Origin: Lactobacillus sp. HBUAS51381
GTDB lineage: Bacteria; Bacillota; Bacilli; Lactobacillales; Lactobacillaceae
Length of the DNA: 57,230 bases
Assembly: GCF_012641095.1 (NCBI RefSeq)
Contig: NZ_JAAVSC010000018.1
Location: forward strand, 1 to 57,230
Direction: 5' to 3'
The notes under the pieces were generated by a model, which had not been told where the DNA came from, ran no database searches, and saw only the letters and a program-made list of their open reading frames with translations. A program made the translations under genes and the position numbers. Below, piece after piece: positions 25,719 through 35,251 of this stretch. The first letter of the stretch is position 1. Every line of letters starts with the position of its first letter.

Positions 25719-27561
25719 CCCAAAGGTCCTCCTCTTCATACGGCTTGTAAGGCAGAGAAATGTAGAACGTTGACCCCCGTCCTTCGCGACTATCCACCCA
25801 GATTCGGCCGCCGAGCAATTGCACAACTTCCCGGGAAATAGCCAACCCTAGACCGGTCCCGCCTTGTGCGCGTGAACGGGCCTTATCAACCCGATAGAAC
25901 CGATCAAAGATCCGTGGAATATCTGCGCGGGGAATCCCCAGACCTTGGTCAGACACGCTAAGAATCACGTTATTGTGGGTCTCAAGGAGCCGACAGGTCA
26001 CCACGCCCCCATCGGGTGAGTATTTGATCGCGTTGTTCATCAAATTATCCAAAACTTGGGTGAAACGATCGGTATCAATCTCAACCCACAGGTCGCGCTT
26101 GGTGAAGTCGCGCTTGATGGTGTACGTCTTTTCTGGACGATCGTCTTGTTTTAACATCATATCGAACCGGTCCAACACGTAGTTGAACAGTTCATTTAAG
26201 TTCACCATTTCCATGTCGACCTTTTGCGTCCCGGAATCCATCCGAGACAAGGTTAACAGGTCATTGATCATCCGAATCATCCGATCCGTTTCCTCTTGGG
26301 TCACCTTCAAGAATCGGGGAGCAACCTCGGGGTCCTTCCAGGCGCCTTCGGACAGGGATTCGATGTAGGCCCGGACACTGGTTAACGGCGTCCGCAACTC
26401 ATGAGACACGTTCGACACGAATTGTTTCCGGTCCTGGTCAATCTTCTGTTGCTCCGTGACATCGTGCAGGACGCAGACCAACCCGGAGATGAAGCCAGAC
26501 TCCCGCTGAATCAGGGAGAAGTAGGCTTGCAGAATCAGATCGTGTTCTTTGGTCGAAAAGTCCAAGACTAAATCGTCCGGGTCTTCCAGCAATTCTCGCA
26601 ACGTATAGTCGTCACGGATCGCCAACAGATCCAGAATGGATTTACCCACGGCACTATCGGTTTCCGTATCCAGGAAGCTCGCCGCCGTTTCGTTAATAAT
26701 TGTGACATTTCCCCGGCGATCGGTGGCAATGACGCCATCCGTCATGTGGGACATCACGGAGTCCAGCCGCCGCCGTTCGGATTCGGTCGATTCCTGCGCC
26801 TCTTCCACGCGGACAGACAGGTTATTGACCGCACTGGCCAATTGCCCCAGTTCGTCGGTCCCATAGACCCGAACGTGCCCAGAGTAGTCCCCACGGGCGA
26901 TTCGGAGCGTCTGTTTCTTCATTTCATCGATTGGTCGGGTAATTGCCCGGGAAATAATGATCGCCATCACGAGACCTAAGATGATCGCCACAAACGTTGC
27001 GGAGAAGTAGATCAGCGTGATTTGATTAATATTTTGATAGACCGAGTCCAGGCTCGACCGCATGTAAACAACCCCGACTAATTCGCTGTTATTTCCCTGC
27101 GTCCGAATCAATCGCGTAATGGTGGTGTAGTAACGACTATTGTTCTGTGAGTTGTACGTAGTCCGCACCACGTCACGGTTATTGTAGATTGAATTCTTAA
27201 TATTGTTGTCGGTCGTCTTCTGACCCACAATCCCCTGGTTATCCACTTCATTGGTCCCACGAATGGTTCCCTTGTTGTCGATAACCCGAATCTGGGCATT
27301 GTTGGTGTTGTTGATCTCCGATAAGGTCGATTTGATTTGTTTGTCGGCCTTGGTTGTATTCGTGGTCGACAACTCATCAGACAAGCGATTGACGATGTAC
27401 GTCTGGACCACCTGCTGCGATTTAAACGTGTTTAAGTTCTGACGTTCCAGTTGTCGGACGAACACGGCACCCACAATCTCCAGCGTGAGGAGTAGGAGTA
27501 GCGCGAAGACCAACGCGATTTTAAAATGAATCGACTGGAAAAATTTAATTTTGCTATTCAC
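25705..27561 (-). CDS. walK: Sensor histidine kinase WalK
   Basis: Essential cell-wall homeostasis kinase, 618 residues. Order: membrane helix (about 13-35), extracellular sensor domain (36-180), second helix (181-203), HAMP, PAS (about 265-370), dimerisation domain with phospho-acceptor His387 in VSHELRTP, and an HATPase domain with the N box, DQGLGIP and GGTGLGL. All catalytic motifs are intact. It is followed immediately by yycH and preceded by walR. Confidence 0.97.
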   Translation of the reverse strand: MNSKIKFFQSIHFKIALVFALLLLLTLEIVGAVFVRQLERQNLNTFKSQQVVQTYIVNRLSDELSTTNTTKADKQIKSTLSEINNTNNAQIRVIDNKGTIRGTNEVDNQGIVGQKTTDNNIKNSIYNNRDVVRTTYNSQNNSRYYTTITRLIRTQGNNSELVGVVYMRSSLDSVYQNINQITLIYFSATFVAIILGLVMAIIISRAITRPIDEMKKQTLRIARGDYSGHVRVYGTDELGQLASAVNNLSVRVEEAQESTESERRRLDSVMSHMTDGVIATDRRGNVTIINETAASFLDTETDSAVGKSILDLLAIRDDYTLRELLEDPDDLVLDFSTKEHDLILQAYFSLIQRESGFISGLVCVLHDVTEQQKIDQDRKQFVSNVSHELRTPLTSVRAYIESLSEGAWKDPEVAPRFLKVTQEETDRMIRMINDLLTLSRMDSGTQKVDMEMVNLNELFNYVLDRFDMMLKQDDRPEKTYTIKRDFTKRDLWVEIDTDRFTQVLDNLMNNAIKYSPDGGVVTCRLLETHNNVILSVSDQGLGIPRADIPRIFDRFYRVDKARSRAQGGTGLGLAISREVVQLLGGRIWVDSREGRGSTFYISLPYKPYEEEDLWDEDN

Positions 27562-27607
27562 GAAGTCACAGACTCCTCCAATGCGAGATTTAGCGGCCGA
27601 CCGCTAG

Positions 27608-28324
27608 CTAAGCTTGATCAGAATCGGGGTTACGTAAATAGTAACCAACACCCCGCCGTGTGACCAACCAAGTTGGATGGCTCGGGCTGTCCTCGATCTT
27701 TTCACGAAGACGCCGCACCGTGACATCCACGGTCCGCACGTCGCCGAAGTAATCGTAGCCCCAGACCGTTTGTAACAAATGTTCCCGGGTCATCACCTGA
27801 CCAATGTGTTGGGCCAGATAATGGAGTAATTCAAATTCACGGTGGGTTAATTCAATATTAGCGCCCCGCTTAGACACAGAATAGGCCTCGGGATGAATGG
27901 TCAAATCCCCAATCTCGATGTCTTGGTTTTCTGGTTCTTCTGGCTGGGCATGCGCCGCCGTATTTTGCCGCCGCAAATTGGCCTTAACCCGGGCCACTAA
28001 TTCCCGATTAGAGAACGGCTTGGTGACATAATCATCGGCGCCTAATTCCAATCCCAGAACCTTATCTAGTTCGGAGTCCTTGGCCGTCACCATGATGATT
28101 GGCATATCATGCTTCTTCCGAATCTCACGAGCGACTTCCAGGCCATCCACTTTGGGCAACATTAAATCAAGGATCACGAGGTCAGGATCGCCGTCTTCAA
28201 CCTGTTGAATGGCGGCTTCGCCATCGTAGGCGACATCCACTTCGTATCCCTCTTTTTCCAAATTAAACTTCATGATATCAGTAATAGGCTTTTCGTCATC
28301 GACAACTAGAATTTTTTTAGGCAT
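27608..28324 (-). CDS. walR: Response regulator WalR
   Basis: OmpR-class regulator, 238 residues, partner of WalK. The receiver domain has Asp53 as phosphorylation site (VILDLMLPK) with Asp9/Asp10 and a C-terminal Lys103-type KPF motif. The winged-helix DNA-binding domain ends [17 protein letters not shown] precedes the ATG. It is the first gene of the walRK-yycHI-walJ-htrA operon. Confidence 0.97.
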   Translation of the reverse strand: MPKKILVVDDEKPITDIMKFNLEKEGYEVDVAYDGEAAIQQVEDGDPDLVILDLMLPKVDGLEVAREIRKKHDMPIIMVTAKDSELDKVLGLELGADDYVTKPFSNRELVARVKANLRRQNTAAHAQPEEPENQDIEIGDLTIHPEAYSVSKRGANIELTHREFELLHYLAQHIGQVMTREHLLQTVWGYDYFGDVRTVDVTVRRLREKIEDSPSHPTWLVTRRGVGYYLRNPDSDQA

Positions 28325-28566
28325 AATTAAAAATTTCCTCCTTAAAGGGAAATACAGTCCGATCCGGTAATTGCAGGATTACCGGCAGGCCAGCCATTGG
28401 ATGTCAAACTACCATCGTCAATGGGGCCACTACGATTTTGGTACGGTTTTGTGTTGATCGTTTAAAGTCAAGGAATAGTGGGCCAGTCGTTGTCACTAAC
28501 CCGATTTTTTCAAGTGCGTTGACCGTCCTGAGAAACTTCCAGTGACGGGAGTGCAACGCTAGTTAA

Positions 28567-28597
28567 AGTATAACACATCATGAAAATTCTTTCAGTT
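28567..28597 (-). promoter_or_regulatory. Probable walR operon promoter
   Basis: On the minus strand an extended -10 (TGTTATACT, hexamer at 28567-28572) follows a weak -35 (CTGAAA) at about 17 bases. It would give a 5' leader of about 235 nt before walR. Confidence 0.4.
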
Positions 28598-28630
28598 CAG
28601 ACCGCAGTAAGGGTTAAGCTTATGTTAACC

Positions 28631-28652
28631 AAACATTTCCCGGGAAATGTTT
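28631..28652. promoter_or_regulatory. Noc-type binding palindrome
   Basis: A perfect 22-bp palindrome whose core ATTTCCCGGGAAAT equals the Bacillus subtilis Noc-binding consensus. One-mismatch versions lie inside walK at about 25828 and 26942. Noc couples nucleoid position to cell division. Whether this organism has Noc is not shown here. Confidence 0.5.
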
Positions 28653-28863
28653 GACAGTAATAGACGAATTATTGATTTATGTCCGTTTTATATTTTTTTC
28701 GCGCTTTTCCTTCGTCACTTATCGGCGATTGGCCTTAAAAATCGGTTTTTTTCAAAAAAAAATTTATTTTTCAAAAATCCAGATAATTCCCGTTAAATTA
28801 GGAAATTCGGGTGCCTCGATAACCAATTTTTTGAATAAAAATCAACTTTTTTTCAAAAAGGGG

Positions 28864-28892
28864 TTGCGCACCCCCCATCCCCATGATATGAT
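28864..28892 (+). promoter_or_regulatory. tRNA-Lys promoter
   Basis: TTGCGC (28864-28869), a 17-base spacer and an extended -10 TGATATGAT (hexamer 28887-28892), about 50 bases before the tRNA. Between here and walR the DNA is very AT-rich with poly-A/T tracts and no credible gene. Confidence 0.6.
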
Positions 28893-28940
28893 AGTTCTCG
28901 TTGATATGGAAGACATACAACAGCAACAACTTAATCACAT

Positions 28941-29013
28941 GGGCAGTTAGCTCAGCTGGCAGAGCAACGGACTCTTAATCCGTGGGTCCAGGGTTCGATC
29001 CCCTGACTGCCCA
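28941..29013 (+). tRNA. tRNA-Lys (CTT anticodon)
   Basis: Full cloverleaf. The acceptor GGGCAGT pairs with ACTGCCC. The D arm is GCTC/GAGC, the anticodon stem ACGGA/TCCGT with loop CTCTTAA (anticodon CTT), and the T arm CAGGG-TTCGATC-CCCTG. Discriminator A; the CCA is not encoded. It stands alone with its own promoter and terminator. Confidence 0.97.
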
Positions 29014-29021
29014 TAACGACT

Positions 29022-29066
29022 AATCAGCTTTCACGAAGGCATTCTTCGTGGTTGCTGATTTTTTTG
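29022..29066 (+). terminator. Terminator of tRNA-Lys
   Basis: Stems AATCAGC/GCTGATT and CACGAAG/CTTCGTG, then seven T residues. Confidence 0.85.
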
Positions 29067-29163
29067 TGCACTCAAGTTATAAATATCCGTTTTACTTATG
29101 TTTATTCAATCTGATCAGGGGACCACCTGATGGCCGACTGAACCACTTCGGCTATTTTCTACC

Positions 29164-29200
29164 AAAAAGATCATTCACGCTTTCGTGAATGGTCTTTTTT
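29164..29200. terminator. Second hairpin terminator downstream of tRNA-Lys
   Basis: AAAAAGATCATTCACG pairs almost perfectly with CGTGAATGGTCTTTTT and could work in both directions. The next 200 bases up to the following gene show no further gene. Confidence 0.7.
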
Positions 29201-29407
29201 CATTTTCCGGCCTTCGGTTATTCAGAATCAATTTTGATTAACAACTTGCGTTATTCACCATCTCGATTCAGGACACGACTTGAGGCCCTAGCACGCTCCC
29301 CCTAAACATAAGGAAAATTGTATTCAATTCGATGTATAAAGGGGCAAAACGTTGACTTGGTGCCGCCATTTCCGTAGTCTGAGAACTAACTTATGGAGGT
29401 GACGCTT

Positions 29408-30010
29408 ATGAATAAAATGACGTTAGGGAGCCTGGCTGCCCTCACCATCACGGTTGTCGCGGTCGGCTTAACCATCAAGTCCAGCACCGCCAGTCCGACC
29501 TTTACGGTGACCCAAGCCCGGTACAACGGGCATACCCATCAACTACGCCTAAAAGTGAAGTCCACCCGGCCCCAGGCCCTCAGAGTGATCTACAAGGGAC
29601 ACACGTTGGCCAAGACCAGCCATAAGGCCAAGCATCAGCAATTTAACGTTAACTTTCGCGGCTACGGGACGTTTAAGGTCACCAATGGTCATCTGACGAG
29701 GCACGTTGCGGCGAAGCGTTACGCGACCAAGACGCCCACGCTACACGCTGCTAAAACACCGGCCCATCAGCAGGACTGGCACCCAACCGTGGCGGTCTCT
29801 AAACACAGTCGCGTCACGCTCAAATTTCGCGGCAAAACCTACCACATCTCCAGCCACAACCAACAGCAAGTGACGTTCAAGATTCCCGTCCGCACTCGCC
29901 CAACGGATCAGGCCTTTCGCCAGGAGATGGTCACCATTACGGCGAAACGGGCCCATAAGAAGACCAGCAAGCCCCTTCACCGCAAGATTGGTATGGACTT
30001 CCCAGCCTAA
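29408..30010 (+). CDS. Secreted hypothetical protein, 200 aa
   Basis: Exported protein of unknown function. GGAGGTGA lies before the ATG at 29408, and an N-terminal signal segment (about 3-28) follows. The mature part is very basic and rich in Thr, His and Lys, with two beta-strand-rich halves (around FTVTQARYNG and around HSRVTLKFRGKTYHI) that look like small Ig-like repeats. No sorting signal, enzyme motif or lipobox. Similar basic secreted proteins are common in lactobacilli. Confidence 0.65.
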   Translation: MNKMTLGSLAALTITVVAVGLTIKSSTASPTFTVTQARYNGHTHQLRLKVKSTRPQALRVIYKGHTLAKTSHKAKHQQFNVNFRGYGTFKVTNGHLTRHVAAKRYATKTPTLHAAKTPAHQQDWHPTVAVSKHSRVTLKFRGKTYHISSHNQQQVTFKIPVRTRPTDQAFRQEMVTITAKRAHKKTSKPLHRKIGMDFPA

Positions 30011-30050
30011 AAAAAACGACGCGTCCACGTATCGACTCGCCGTTACCTGT

Positions 30051-30287
30051 TCAACGCGACCGATAGCGGCGAACCGCTTCGAAAAGATCAATTAGGCCGA
30101 ATAACCCAATAAATCCACCCACGCTCTTTAAGAAAAGAATAATATCACTCAGCCAAAACAATTGGCCCTGAGAGATGAAATCAATCATCCCCTTGACCAA
30201 GAAGATTGGCACAAGGAAACACAGAAAGATCTCTAACAAATCAACGGTTTGCACAATTTGATCCCGCAAAATCTTTTGAAAACGCAC
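30051..30287 (-). CDS. Small membrane protein, 78 aa, GTG start
   Basis: Two hydrophobic helices (about 15-35 and 42-64) joined by a short polar turn, ending in a basic RRYRSR tail. The GTG start is supported by GGAGGAGG seven bases before it. It converges on the secreted protein gene. Function unknown. Confidence 0.6.
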   Translation of the reverse strand: MRFQKILRDQIVQTVDLLEIFLCFLVPIFLVKGMIDFISQGQLFWLSDIILFLKSVGGFIGLFGLIDLFEAVRRYRSR

Positions 30288-30470
30288 GGCACAACCTCCT
30301 CCAGGTCAGGCCGACCCCATTCACTCGTTATTTGCCGCCGACTCGTTGTCCGCGATCCCCCAAATAACCGGATGAAACGGTTCCCCGAGGCCTTTCCCAA
30401 TTCCATAGTAACATAAACCAATCGCTAGCTGATTAGTTTTCTCATACAACTATTTCGCTGGTTTAAACGA

Positions 30471-30505
30471 AAAAATCGCCCTGCAATTCCTGCAGAACGA
30501 TTTTT
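30471..30505. terminator. Terminator downstream of oppA
   Basis: AAAAATCG/CGATTTTT with an inner CTGCA/TGCAG stem. T runs are present for both directions. Confidence 0.7.
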
Positions 30506-30577
30506 AAGATAGAGGGTGGATTATGTCGGGTGAGCGGGGTCTCTCCGGGCGAACACTCACGGAATTACTTGCCAGAT

Positions 30578-32188
30578 TTACTTCCAGTACGCGTATTTAT
30601 ACTGGGCGTCCGTCATCATGGTGTATTTCAATCCACCCACTTGATCGGAGACCAGATGCGCCTTGGCTTGTTGATACAGTGGCACTAGCCCTGATTGCTG
30701 GGTGACATACTTGTCGGCTTGCTTCATCAGATCCCACCGTTGTTGGGTCGTGTAAGCGGAAGTGTTGTCGATTTCCTTCATTAGATTCGTAAAGTGCGCA
30801 TTGTTCCACTTGGTGAAGTTGACGGAGCTGGTCCCATCGGCCATCTGGAGGAAGTCGGAAGGATCCCGCCAGTCGGTCGTCCAACCGTCCAGATCGATAT
30901 CAAAGTTCCCGGCGGAGCCCTTGGCAATCTGTTGGGCCAGTGGCATAGACTTAATCGTCAGCGTCAAGCCAGGCATGTACTTCTGAGCTTGTTGTTGCAG
31001 ATATTGCGCCGTATGCTTCTGTTCGTCCGTATCGGCCGTCAGCAGTTCCAGATTGGCCTTCTTAATGCCCAGTTCCTTCTTGGCCTGATTCCATAGCTGG
31101 GTGGCCTTCTGTGGGTTGTAGCTGACTAAGTTGCCAACGTCTTCGGAGAAGTCCTTACCCGTAGTCGGGTCATTGCCATCACCGTAAGGAATCAGACTCT
31201 TGGCAGCGGATGAGCCATCCTGCAGGACGTTCTTCGTCAGGGCCGTCCGATTGACGACATAGGAGAAGGCTTGCCGAACCTTGGTATTGTGCGTGACGGT
31301 CTTCTTATCGTTGAATTCCAAGAACCGCATCGAGCTATTCAGCGTGGTCTTTAATTCCTTATTATTCGCATTTTGCTTAATGTATTGGCCGGTCAAGACG
31401 GTTTCCTGTACCTTGCCAGACTTGAAGAGGCTAGCGGACGTTCCGGGATCTTTAACCACCTGCACATTAACCTTGTTAATCTTGACGTTCTTGGCATTCC
31501 AATAGTGCGTGTTCTTGACGTAAGACCAACTGTCCGTGGTGCCACTCCAACCGACCAGCTTGTAGGCCCCTTCGGACATGGTCTTCGTTGCGGAGGTGCC
31601 GTACTTGCTGCCGTACTTCTTAAATAAATCAGTCTTCATTGGATATTCCGCTGTCGCCAGGATGTCGGGTAGCCATGGTTGCGGCTTAGACAAGGTCAGT
31701 TGTAAGGTCGACTTGTTCAGCGCCTTAACGCCTAATGTAGAGGCCGATTGCTTCCCAGATTGCACGGCGTCATAGTTCTTCAAGAACTTCAGCTTGTTGG
31801 CGACCTGTGACTTGGACTGTGGGTTGACCTGCCACTGGAAGGATGTTACGAAGTCCTGCGCCGTCACGGGATCACCGTTAGACCATTTCGCAGATTTCTT
31901 AATCTTAAACGTATACACGGTCCCATTCTTGGTTGGTTTAACCACTTTTTCCGCAACCCCCGCAACAACTTTGCCGTTCTGGTTCAACGTATACAGTCCC
32001 TCTTGCGTCTGCGCAATCAGGCTGGAACTATTGGAATCGCCAGAAATAGCCGGATTCGCCGTAGCCGGATTGCCAATCATCGTCACATCTAACGCCTTGT
32101 CCGCACTACTCTTAGCCTGTGTGGTCCCACAACCAGCCAATGCTGCAATCGCCAATAAACCGAAACTCAATCCCATTATTTTTTTCAT
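30578..32188 (-). CDS. oppA: Peptide ABC transporter substrate-binding lipoprotein (OppA family)
   Basis: Extracellular solute-binding protein of family 5, 536 residues, which captures oligopeptides for import. The ATG at 32188 (GAGGGA upstream) opens with a lipoprotein signal ending IAALAGC, so Cys19 would be lipidated. The SBP_bac_5 fold is seen in TANPAISGDSNSS, WSNGDPVTAQDFVTSFQW and MSEGAYKLVGW. The translocator genes oppBCDF are not adjacent, so it must use a transporter encoded elsewhere. A T-box leader controls it. A paralogue with many shared segments lies at 46948-48549, also behind a T-box. Confidence 0.93.
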   Translation of the reverse strand: MKKIMGLSFGLLAIAALAGCGTTQAKSSADKALDVTMIGNPATANPAISGDSNSSSLIAQTQEGLYTLNQNGKVVAGVAEKVVKPTKNGTVYTFKIKKSAKWSNGDPVTAQDFVTSFQWQVNPQSKSQVANKLKFLKNYDAVQSGKQSASTLGVKALNKSTLQLTLSKPQPWLPDILATAEYPMKTDLFKKYGSKYGTSATKTMSEGAYKLVGWSGTTDSWSYVKNTHYWNAKNVKINKVNVQVVKDPGTSASLFKSGKVQETVLTGQYIKQNANNKELKTTLNSSMRFLEFNDKKTVTHNTKVRQAFSYVVNRTALTKNVLQDGSSAAKSLIPYGDGNDPTTGKDFSEDVGNLVSYNPQKATQLWNQAKKELGIKKANLELLTADTDEQKHTAQYLQQQAQKYMPGLTLTIKSMPLAQQIAKGSAGNFDIDLDGWTTDWRDPSDFLQMADGTSSVNFTKWNNAHFTNLMKEIDNTSAYTTQQRWDLMKQADKYVTQQSGLVPLYQQAKAHLVSDQVGGLKYTMMTDAQYKYAYWK

Positions 32189-32211
32189 AATCCAATCCCT
32201 CATTTCGTTTA

Positions 32212-32460
32212 AATCCAAAAAGCCACTCGTCTCCGTTGGTTTCTTCAAACCAACAAGGGCGAATGGCTCGCGGTACCACCTTGTTTTATCTCTCATGGCG
32301 CTGACGCTAATCAGCTCCCGTGCGGTAATGGGCACGACTCAGGGGCAACTACACTGTTCACTGTCCCGACGCTCCGATGCGCTTCACCCTAACCGGTCGA
32401 TTCGGCTTCCATCATCCCGAACTCGCTACACAACTTGATTAAGGCTACTCTTCTTTGCTT
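32212..32460 (-). ncRNA. T-box riboswitch upstream of oppA
   Basis: Leftward leader with the signature AAGGTGGTACCGCG, an AGTA element near its start, a stem I distal region and a terminator hairpin (CCATTCGCCC and ACGAGTGG arms, T run) just before oppA. Uncharged tRNA would stabilise the antiterminator and turn the gene on under amino-acid shortage. I could not assign the specifier codon with confidence. Confidence 0.85.
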
Positions 32461-32566
32461 GGTCTCATTTATTGATATTAAATTTATCATCATTCATTAT
32501 CTGTGTCAATACTTTTATAAACATTCATTTTTATGTATATTTTTTGAATATTTGGGTAAAGAAAGA

Positions 32567-32598
32567 GCCAACCCTTATCCCTGTAGGCTGGCTCTCCT
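32567..32598 (-). terminator. Terminator between the small protein gene and oppA
   Basis: AGAGCCA/TGGCTCT stem, with T residues on the minus strand. It ends the small gene at 32653-32928. Confidence 0.55.
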
Positions 32599-32652
32599 GT
32601 ATATCATGGTCTTAATCGTGTTAAAAAGCGTCAAAATTAAGTGTCCTATGCA

Positions 32653-32928
32653 TTAGTGATGCGTCTGATTTTGTTGTTGCCGAACTGGTGTGGTGGTCGT
32701 TGTTTGCCGACTCACCATTTTCCCCTCTTGACTCGTTGTGGTCTGTGTCTTAATTTCGACATGACCGCTCCCCGTCGTATTCGTCACTTGAACCGCCGTC
32801 TGGCCCGAAGTGGGTTTGACAACGGAGTCCGTAATGGTCGACTGATTGCGCGGCGGTTGTGCAAATAGCAGCAATCCCAGCACCAGACCAATCAGCAGGC
32901 CACCGATTCCCCTAATTCGTTTTTTCAT
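32653..32928 (-). CDS. Small secreted or membrane-anchored protein, 91 aa
   Basis: A basic start (MKKRIRG), one hydrophobic helix (about 8-23) and a Thr/Gln/Ser-rich outer part that ends in QNQTHH. AGGGGA precedes the ATG. No known domain. Low complexity makes homology calls unsafe. Function unknown. Confidence 0.55.
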   Translation of the reverse strand: MKKRIRGIGGLLIGLVLGLLLFAQPPRNQSTITDSVVKPTSGQTAVQVTNTTGSGHVEIKTQTTTSQEGKMVSRQTTTTTPVRQQQNQTHH

Positions 32929-32999
32929 GTGCTTTCCCCTGATTTCCCTAATGATTCTGACAATAACCTAGTTTTATTATACACCATTCTCTACGGAAC

Positions 33000-34178
33000 T
33001 CATTTAAAAGTTTCCACACGGTGTTGGTTCCCCGTAATGATGACGCCGTTTAACCCCAGAATCACCAGATTGGCCAATGCCGCAATGATGAAAAGCAACG
33101 TGTAGGAGGAATGGTCAATCACGAGGCCCCCAAACAACGGACCGACCGCCTTGCCCACCGAGGCCCAGGCGTTGGCCATTCCCTGGTACTTCCCCTTAAC
33201 GGCCGTGGGCGTCAGATTGTTGACAATGGCCGGAATCGCTGGAAAGGCCGTGGCCTCACCCATCGTCAAGATCACCATGGCGATGACAAAATGAAGGTAG
33301 TCCTTCGCAAAGATCAACGTGACAAAGGAAACCGCCACGAAGAAGATCCCCGCATACACCTGTAAATAAAGGTTGCTGAAGTAGTGTGAAAACCAGTTAA
33401 TGAAGGCCTGAAAGACCACAATTAGCCCCGCATTGAGCGTCCACAACAGACTGTAGTCCTTCATCGGAATCCCCATGCCCGTCATGTACACGGATAGGTT
33501 GGAGACCCACTGCTCGTACATAATCCAGATGACCACCAGCGAGACAAAAAAGCCCGCCATGATCCGGCGATTCGGCAATGCAATGTGGACGCGTTGATTC
33601 TCCTGCTTCACGACCTGACGTTGCATAACCGCCGGCGCGTGGTAACAGAGCACCGCCACAATCAAAAATAGAACAAACAGACTCGTCGCAATTCCAAACA
33701 GGAGGGCAACGCTGGTATTATAGACGTACCCCACCATCGCCGTTCCCAAGACCACCCCTAAGTTTTGCGCAAAATACAGCATGTTAAATATGTATCGACC
33801 GTCGCGACTGTGGATCGTGGTCCCTAGTGAGTTCACCATCGTCAGCGTCCAGCCAGACGCCAGACCCAAGAAGATTAACGAGATGGGAAACGCCGGCCAG
33901 CCGTGATTGAAGATCAGGCTCCCCAACGTGAGTAAGGATACGCTCACGCCACCAATCGTCAAATAGTAGGGATTCAACCGGTCGAATAGGCGACCCCCTA
34001 AGACACTGCCGACCACGTTAGCCAGCGAGTAAAACAATAGGATAATTCCCACTTCCGTTAATGAGGTCCCCAGCCGATTGTGCATGTAGATCGTCGTCAA
34101 TGGCCAGATAAAGCTCATCCCAATGCTACTGAACAGCGCGCCTAGCAACAGCCAGCGCAACCGAATTTCTTGTTTCAT
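33000..34178 (-). CDS. Major facilitator superfamily transporter
   Basis: A 392-residue, 12-helix membrane carrier. The cytoplasmic loop 2-3 motif appears as GGRLFDRLNPYY, and a long central loop with RQVVKQENQRV separates the two six-helix halves. The pattern fits drug:proton antiporters of the MFS_1 type, but the substrate is unknown. GGGAGGG precedes the ATG. It is divergent from the flavodoxin-like gene. Confidence 0.87.
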   Translation of the reverse strand: MKQEIRLRWLLLGALFSSIGMSFIWPLTTIYMHNRLGTSLTEVGIILLFYSLANVVGSVLGGRLFDRLNPYYLTIGGVSVSLLTLGSLIFNHGWPAFPISLIFLGLASGWTLTMVNSLGTTIHSRDGRYIFNMLYFAQNLGVVLGTAMVGYVYNTSVALLFGIATSLFVLFLIVAVLCYHAPAVMQRQVVKQENQRVHIALPNRRIMAGFFVSLVVIWIMYEQWVSNLSVYMTGMGIPMKDYSLLWTLNAGLIVVFQAFINWFSHYFSNLYLQVYAGIFFVAVSFVTLIFAKDYLHFVIAMVILTMGEATAFPAIPAIVNNLTPTAVKGKYQGMANAWASVGKAVGPLFGGLVIDHSSYTLLFIIAALANLVILGLNGVIITGNQHRVETFK

Positions 34179-34329
34179 CGTGACCCTCCCTTTCCCAAAA
34201 GTACGTTAAGCTACATTCTAGCACTAGCCTTCGGGAAATAACCACCCATTAATTTTGGGAAACCGCTGCCAACTCCGTTCAACTGGACTTTATGAAATTT
34301 ACACAAGCCAACCAAAGGAGCACACACCT

Positions 34330-34866
34330 ATGACCATTTTATTCATCAACGGGAGTTCCCGGCGTCACGGTAACACCGCCACACTCGGTGAACGGTTACT
34401 GGCGAATTATCCGCATGTGACCCGCCATCTCACCGCTTACCAGCTACATTTTGTTCAGGATTACCGGGACACCCCCCATGCCCAATGCGACCCGCACGAT
34501 GACTACGAAGCCCTGATGCATCACGACTTCGCCAATGCCAGCGATATTGTCCTGGGAACCCCCGTCTACTGGTACACGATGTCGGGACAACTCAAGGTCT
34601 TCATGGATCGTTGGTTCGACAGTTTTAGGCAGGACTTCCCTTTTGCTGGTAAACGCGTCTATCTCCTCATAGTCGGCGCCGATCACCCCGAACACAAGGC
34701 CACCGGCATTGTCGACGCCGTGCGCTACTCCTGTGATTGGCTCCAGATGGACTTTCAAGGCGCCAGCATCGTGACCGCCGATGGCCCCCACGACGTTGCC
34801 ACCCTGCCAACACTTCCGACGAGTTGCCGCGCCCTCCAACACCAACTTTCACAATTTAACGCCTAA
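34330..34866 (+). CDS. NAD(P)H-dependent FMN oxidoreductase, flavodoxin-like fold
   Basis: A 178-residue flavoprotein. The phosphate loop is INGSSRRHGNT (6-16), and the FMN-side loop is GTPVYWYTMSGQLKVFMDRWF, as in the NADPH-dependent FMN reductase/multimeric flavodoxin family. AAAGGAG precedes the ATG at 34330. The physiological acceptor is unknown; quinone or iron reduction are options. It is divergent from the MFS gene, so the two may share regulation. Confidence 0.85.
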   Translation: MTILFINGSSRRHGNTATLGERLLANYPHVTRHLTAYQLHFVQDYRDTPHAQCDPHDDYEALMHHDFANASDIVLGTPVYWYTMSGQLKVFMDRWFDSFRQDFPFAGKRVYLLIVGADHPEHKATGIVDAVRYSCDWLQMDFQGASIVTADGPHDVATLPTLPTSCRALQHQLSQFNA

Positions 34867-34882
34867 TGTTTCACATGAAACA
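34867..34882. promoter_or_regulatory. parS-like ParB-binding site
   Basis: TGTTTCACATGAAACA differs from the parS consensus TGTTTCACGTGAAACA at one central base. It is embedded in a longer inverted repeat (34861-34888) that begins at the stop codon of the previous gene, so a terminator role is possible, though no T run follows. Confidence 0.5.
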
Positions 34883-35251
34883 TTAGGCGCGCCACGAATT
34901 TTGGACGCAAAAAAACCACCGCTCGGGGAAAGCGATGGTCATCGGAGTAGGGGTAACGTCATTATAACAATGACGTTAACTATTTTTTTCATTATTCCAG
35001 GGGAGGAGGAGTACATGAAAAAAGATTGTTAATCTTTGGTAGAAGCAACCTATTGGTTAACTTCTATGCTTCATATACTAAGCTGAAAATATGACGAAAA
35101 TGTGAACATTCTAGCACAACCCTATGAATTTTACGGTTAAACACCATTTATCCGCTTATTTTCTCAAATTAATCAACGATTCACGGGAACAACTTGATTG
35201 ATATCAAGTTGTCCGCATAAATTTTTGTCTCCGCACCCACGATATCTCGGT
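34883..35251. other. Gene-poor spacer upstream of the dnaB terminator
   Basis: Contains a striking GGAGGAGGA site at about 35001-35010, followed by ATG and a five-codon frame (MKKDC, stop). This may be the relic of a lost gene or a leader peptide. No other ORF or RNA gene was recognised. Confidence 0.4.

Noticed and set aside
28651-28950. 99-codon frame upstream of tRNA-Lys
   Set aside because: Covers poly-A/T tracts and the tRNA promoter, and has no ribosome site or protein-like composition.
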